Source: Hypoxylon rubiginosum | Lineage: Eukaryota > Ascomycota > Sordariomycetes > Xylariales > Hypoxylaceae | Assembly (NCBI GenBank): GCA_902806565.1 | Contig: CADCXA010000034.1 | Coordinates: forward strand, 558,001 to 622,000 | Direction: 5' to 3' | Length of the DNA: 64,000 bases | Part shown: piece after piece, positions 59,501 to 64,000 of the stretch | Numbering within the stretch: the stretch's first letter is position 1 | How the letters are laid out: the number at the start of each line of letters is the position of its first letter | Program-made: the position numbers and the translations under genes | Notes under the pieces: model-generated | What the model was told of the DNA's origin: nothing | Seen by the model: the letters and a program-made list of their open reading frames with translations, nothing else | Databases searched by the model: none

Positions 59501-59994
59501 TCTACAGACTATTCGACTAAAGAAAATAAAAACAAATGCAGTCAGTCACTTGCCCATACGTATCGAATATCGAAATGTCTACGGCGCGTGAAGCGATGCC
59601 ACGGGTTTAAATCATCAGACTTTTTGTATTCGCTATGGGCGATACCGCAGGCAGGTAATAAAAAAAAAGAACAACCTGCTCATCTAACCCCTTAGGTATC
59701 CAAACCCACCTCGTAGAATGCCACCCCGACCCAATTTCGATCCTGAATGGCTTGACGAAACGCCGATAGCTCCCCATCATAACAAAAAAAGAAGAAGAAG
59801 AAAGCAATCAATCAAATCCAAAACGGAAGCCTCCCGGAGTTTTTTGAGTCCCGTTCCGATCCATCTATCCCCAAACAAAAAAACGAAAGCTACAGCACGC
59901 CTCCTATCTAGGCGCTGTTCACCAGAATGATCTAGTAGGTTTGATATCTATCTTCTTCTCCTCCCCCTTTTTTTCTTCTCGTCCCGTACCCCCT
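59501..59994. other. intergenic, convergent gene ends
   Basis: No gene seen. The spacer lies between the stop codons of the CNS1-like and APSES genes. Confidence 0.6.
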
Positions 59995-61967
59995 TTACAT
60001 CGAATTCGCCCTGACCCTCTTGATCCGGGGGAACGTGGCGTCGCAGGGCGAACTCGTCTCCGACGCCACGCCGGTGCCGCCGGCGGTGGCCACCTTGCTC
60101 CTGATCCCGCGTGGGTCCCTAACGCTGAGGTTCATCAGGAGCAGCGCCGCGTTCTTGTCCGCTCCCAGGATGGTAGCTGGTGGTGGTAGTGGTGGTGGTG
60201 GTACATCTCCTACCCCTCCCCCGGGTGGCTTGCTATTGCTACGACTGCCTCCTTCGCGTGGGGTAGCCGTAGCTGTAGTTGTCGCTGTTGTTATCGTTGT
60301 TGGCGACGTTGGCGACGTTGGCGTCAAGGACCCGGTCTTGGTTGCTGCACCGTTGTTGCTGCTGCTGCTCTTGTCTCCTATCCTGTTGTCGCTGTCACAC
60401 TCGTACTCGTCCGCTTCTACTTGTTCGGCGGATCGCTTGCCTCCTCTTTGCCACGGCTGCCGCTGCGGGTGCGAGCGGCTGTGGTGGTGGTGGTGATGGT
60501 GGGGGTGATGTTGGTGTTGGTTTTGATGTTGATGTCGTGGAGAGGGCTGATAAGGGGGTAGGTGGTCTGTAGTGGTGAAGCGTGGGACGGCACTCAGCCA
60601 GGGGCTTGGTCCGGATGCGTCGTAAAGATGCGGCGACACTACGTTCGCCGGCGTCCAGCCGCTGGTTGCAGGTCGTAAAGGCGCAGCTACCGGTGCCGGC
60701 GGCGGCGGTGGGGGCGGAATGGGAGGAAAGAAGAATCGGTCGCGAGACCCCATACCGCCGCGCTCTGCAGCCACCGGGGACGGTTCGCTGTCCGTGTCGG
60801 TGGCATACGGGCTGTCGTAGCCAGCATGGTTGACTAATGTCTTCCGGATCGGATGGTGCCGATGATGGTTATTTAAATGCTTGGGGTCATCATAAGGGCT
60901 CCTGAACAGGGGCCGCCGATCCCGCGGTGGGCTTGGTCTTCCACCGGCCGAGGACGTGACGGAGTTGCTGTATATTCTGCGGTAGTGTTCTGCATCTGCG
61001 GTGCACCTCTGCACGATTTCAGGATTTATGACCATTCGACTGTATTCTGGCGCTTCCGAAGGCGTGCAGAGCGAAGGGAAGTCAGGGCCGAATATAGGTA
61101 TTAAGGCGCCTGCGATGTTATGGCAGAACGTGGCGCATACGGCTTTGGCGCATTGGAAGGGCATCCAATAGCCTTTGAGCAGACCACGTCAGCTTTTAAA
61201 CGAGCCGGAAAAAAAAGAAAAGGGGGCGAGGTCATAGACGCAACTTAAAGCCACTTTACTCACCTTGAGCCATAATAGAACCCCCCGTAATGCTGTGCGT
61301 GATCTCCTTGAGCCCGGGGTTCAAGTTCAGCATCTTGGCCGGAGTCGTCTACAAAGCTTAGTAAGCCATACGGTCAACGATTTCTTTCTATTGTCCTTGG
61401 GGCGGGCCAAACTGACCTTGGGGTATTTACAACATTTGAAGAAAGGAGTCATGCGGACGAGGCCAACATTGTAGTCCCACATGATTGTATAATCGGTGTC
61501 GTCTCCAGGCATTTTGAAGTCATACTGGAAGACTGCGTTTGGGTCAATAAATGGGCCATCCTATCTCAGGGGGTCATGCTATTTAAAAATTTGTTTTCTC
61601 GTTTTTTACCTTCGAAGCTTTCTCTACCGGTCTTCTCGAAGAAGTCCTTCTTCCCGCTATTGTAGGGGATGTGCCGGGCGTGGTCCTGTATGTTCCCGAG
61701 TGGGTGGACGCGGAACTTCCGAATTTGGCGCAGCGAGGCCTCATCCAACCTCTCGTGGGGGTAAAAGTTGACGGCCCCCTTGGGCCTGCTGGCGGGAAGA
61801 AGGGCTGCGCTCTTCGGTATCTTCTGTTTCGGCATCATGGGCTCCGGAAGACCCGACTCGTCCGGTAGAGAAGTCGTTGGAGACGACGACGAGGCTGGGC
61901 TTGGGGGAAACCGGTTGATTGGCGGCCCTGGAGGGGCAGGGTTAAGAAGAGAGGCCACGGACAGCAT
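59995..61967 (-). CDS. APSES/KilA-N DNA-binding transcription factor, Xbp1-like
   Basis: Exons 61967-61610, 61532-61417, 61348-61264 and 61172-59995 give 578 aa. The start [16 protein letters not shown] (61967) is preferred over the in-frame ATG at 62024 because it is the usual beginning in this family. The DNA-binding APSES/KilA-N domain runs over about 50-225: [57 protein letters not shown], then [37 protein letters not shown] and [20 protein letters not shown]. The remainder is low complexity, with a Pro run (about 340-350), a His run (about 415-425), Ser/Thr-rich tracts and a basic C-terminus. Relatives are nuclear repressors acting in stress and development; the exact target is unknown. 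Intron donors include GTCAGT and GTAAAA. Confidence 0.88.
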
Positions 61968-64000
61968 GGCGGTGAGTGGTAGTGGGGGCAGGATGTCTCG
62001 AATGCGGATGGAGTACTGATGCAAGCAAAGTTGCGGGATGGGCTGTCTACGAAAAGGGCCCGGAGGAAGAGAGAATTAGGTAGATAAACTCAAGACAGAC
62101 AGGCAGCGCTTGTATCGGCGGGACAGAAAAAGGAGGGTGAGGAAACCAAGTCCTTTTGAGTTTGGCAAACAGACGAACTCTTGAAGCACGCCCTCGCGAG
62201 ACGGCGAGCCCATGCTGGTACAAGGGGACCGAGATTGCTTCCTTTCTTGACTGTACCCAGTCATGCAGCTATCTGCAGAGCACTTGGGCGGTGTCCGGTG
62301 CTGCCTTGTTGATCGTGGTATTCGGTGCAGCTTTCTTTGTTAGAGATGTCTTGGAATCGACCTGTGAGAGCAGAGCAGGTCGTTTGTGTATGCCCACCGC
62401 TATTTAGGGGATCGAGTTCAGAGCTATGAAAGTGACAGGTGACAAGAGAGATATCAAGGGATGGGCAAGGCAAGGAAACGGCCGAAGCAGCCCTAAGCTA
62501 GCCTGTCTATCTAAGATGAGGGACGTCGGATCCGGAAGGATGAAGATGGAGGCGAGAGGAGCACCGCTGGGCCGGCAGAGCAACCTTCTCACGGAGCGTT
62601 TCGGAAGTAGAAGACCCTCCCCCAAATCGCCAAACGATGCGTTCGATTCCGGCAGACTTGCCGACGAGATAGTCCCAAGCAATAACTGGATGTATCACGT
62701 CGATCCGTGGTCTTCCAGGACAGCGTCGAGGTAAGGTTGGTTTCATTACATCTCACCAGTCCAGACGCTGGCCCGAAAGGGGTGATCACAGGCGACCGCA
62801 TGACGCAGAGGATCTGTCGCTAGAGACAGCAAATGAGTTTGACACAGCAAATACTTTACGACGGACTGCCCAAACAGGGACCGGGATTGTTTGAAAGTCT
62901 TGACAGAAAGCAACATCGCGGAAGGCTGCATATATGGTGCCGTCCAAGTTACTAGGCTAGGCGGTTTCTCAAGAGGGTAGAACAAAGAAAAGGGCCAGCG
63001 TTAAGCATATTGGATCCTAGACAACGATTGCTAGACTCGACACACGTGTACCCAGTGGCTCCCATTTTGTAAGGGGGTAGGGGGTAGGCCCAGGAAGGAA
63101 GGCTGGCTCACTCCGTAACATTCCACCCCAGCCATTTCTTCGCTGTTCTTCTACATTTGAGACAGGGAGCGAAGAAACGGTCTTGGGCTTGACCGCCGCG
63201 AAGGCGACTTAGTCGGTGGAGAGAGTTATGTGCCTATCCGGGAAACACGTAGGTCCTCTTTCACTCGATTCAAAGAAAATCAGTGAAATATTTCGATTTC
63301 GAGAAGCGTCAGAAGCAACCTCTCAAGGGCACCCCCCGTCGGCAGCGAGTGTCGTGGTTGCGGAGATTGCAGTTGTCGTCACATCTAGTCTATCTTTGCT
63401 CTAGAGCCACGCTGCGTACATAAAAATAGATGATACGTCGGAGGGCAACACAGAGAGTCACACCTGAATCTGTAAAGATGTCGCCAATATGCAGGTGGGT
63501 TGTGCTAATAAGTGAACCACCACCGAGCAGAGATTGACCTCTTCTACCGTGATGCTTCTCTTCGCAACCACAACCAACCGTACGTAGCGTGGTCCGCAAA
63601 AGTGAGAGGTGAGAGGTGATAATAAGTCTTATTAACAGGTGGAGTGGGGAGACAATAGATGAGAAACTGTGGCTTACCTACCTCCCAGGTAGGTGACTTG
63701 TGTCTCCTCGCCCATAAATCCAAAGAGAATTGGCCATCTCCTCGGCTGGAGAATTTCTCTGGACTGAGCAGAAGTTAGGCGGCCGGTAGGCTGCCTCCGT
63801 GGGACATCTAAGCTTCGAGTCATCGGCCCCCCTGGGCTTGTCTCTCAACAAGTTGTGGTTCCAACGACACTGGAATATGCGGCTTGCCGTCATGCTATAG
63901 CACCAAGCAGATTGCATTACCGCAAATGAATGCTAAACAAACAGGAAGGGTAAGCGGATAAAGCAATGTATTGTAGGGTGCCGGAAAGAGCCAAACAAGA
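61968..64000. other. region upstream of the APSES gene to window end
   Basis: Only short frames up to about 100 codons, none recognisable. No RNA gene or transposon was seen. It should hold the promoter and leader of the APSES gene; a further gene may start beyond the window. Confidence 0.5.

Overview
The window is nuclear DNA of a filamentous ascomycete (Pezizomycotina, most probably a Sordariomycete). The basis is short introns of about 50-130 nt with GTRNGT-like donors and CTAAC/CTAAT branch points close to the acceptor, long gene-free spacers, and typical filamentous-fungal genes: a nitrate reductase with one intron, a chitin synthase, an APSES/KilA-N factor, a GPI-anchored GH76 enzyme and a PRC2 EED subunit. 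All exon models were assembled by hand from reading frame, splice signals and family recognition.

Layout. 1-6.4 kb (minus): the 5' part of a HRQ1-type helicase, an unrecognised acidic reading frame, and a RanBD/FG-repeat nuclear protein whose stop codon lies directly in frame with that unrecognised frame. 8-10.75 kb (minus): assimilatory nitrate reductase, with NIT2/AreA-like GATA sites and a NIT4-like half-palindrome upstream. 13.5-17.5 kb (plus): the nonsense-mediated decay factor UPF2. A 5.4-kb gene-free stretch follows. 22.9-25.5 kb (plus): chitin synthase. 27-28.3 kb (plus): BAR-domain protein. 29.8-32 kb (minus): large flavin oxidoreductase. 33.4-34.3 kb (plus): complex I subunit. 35.2-36.6 kb (plus): probable RNA polymerase I factor. 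37.2-38.3 kb (minus): Yip-family Golgi protein. 39.7-41.7 kb (minus): PAS-domain protein with a minisatellite-rich upstream region. 47.5-49.5 kb (plus): EED homologue. 49.8-50.1 kb (minus): small secreted cysteine-rich protein. 52.1 kb (plus): tRNA-Ala(AGC). 54.3-55.9 kb (plus): GH76 Dfg5/Dcw1-type enzyme. 56.5-57.8 kb (plus): histidinol-phosphate aminotransferase. 58.2-59.5 kb (plus): Cns1/TTC4 co-chaperone. 60-62 kb (minus): APSES/KilA-N factor.

The genes are mostly single-copy core functions (DNA repair, mRNA decay, nuclear transport, nitrogen assimilation, cell wall, respiration, secretion, chromatin, histidine synthesis, chaperoning). They do not form a metabolic cluster: no PKS, NRPS, terpene cyclase, transporter or nitrite reductase gene was seen. 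I found no intact transposon, no CRISPR (not expected here) and no clearly new multi-gene system. The observation most worth testing is the RanBD gene. An alternative 3' splice site coinciding with its stop codon would fuse it in frame to 429 further codons.
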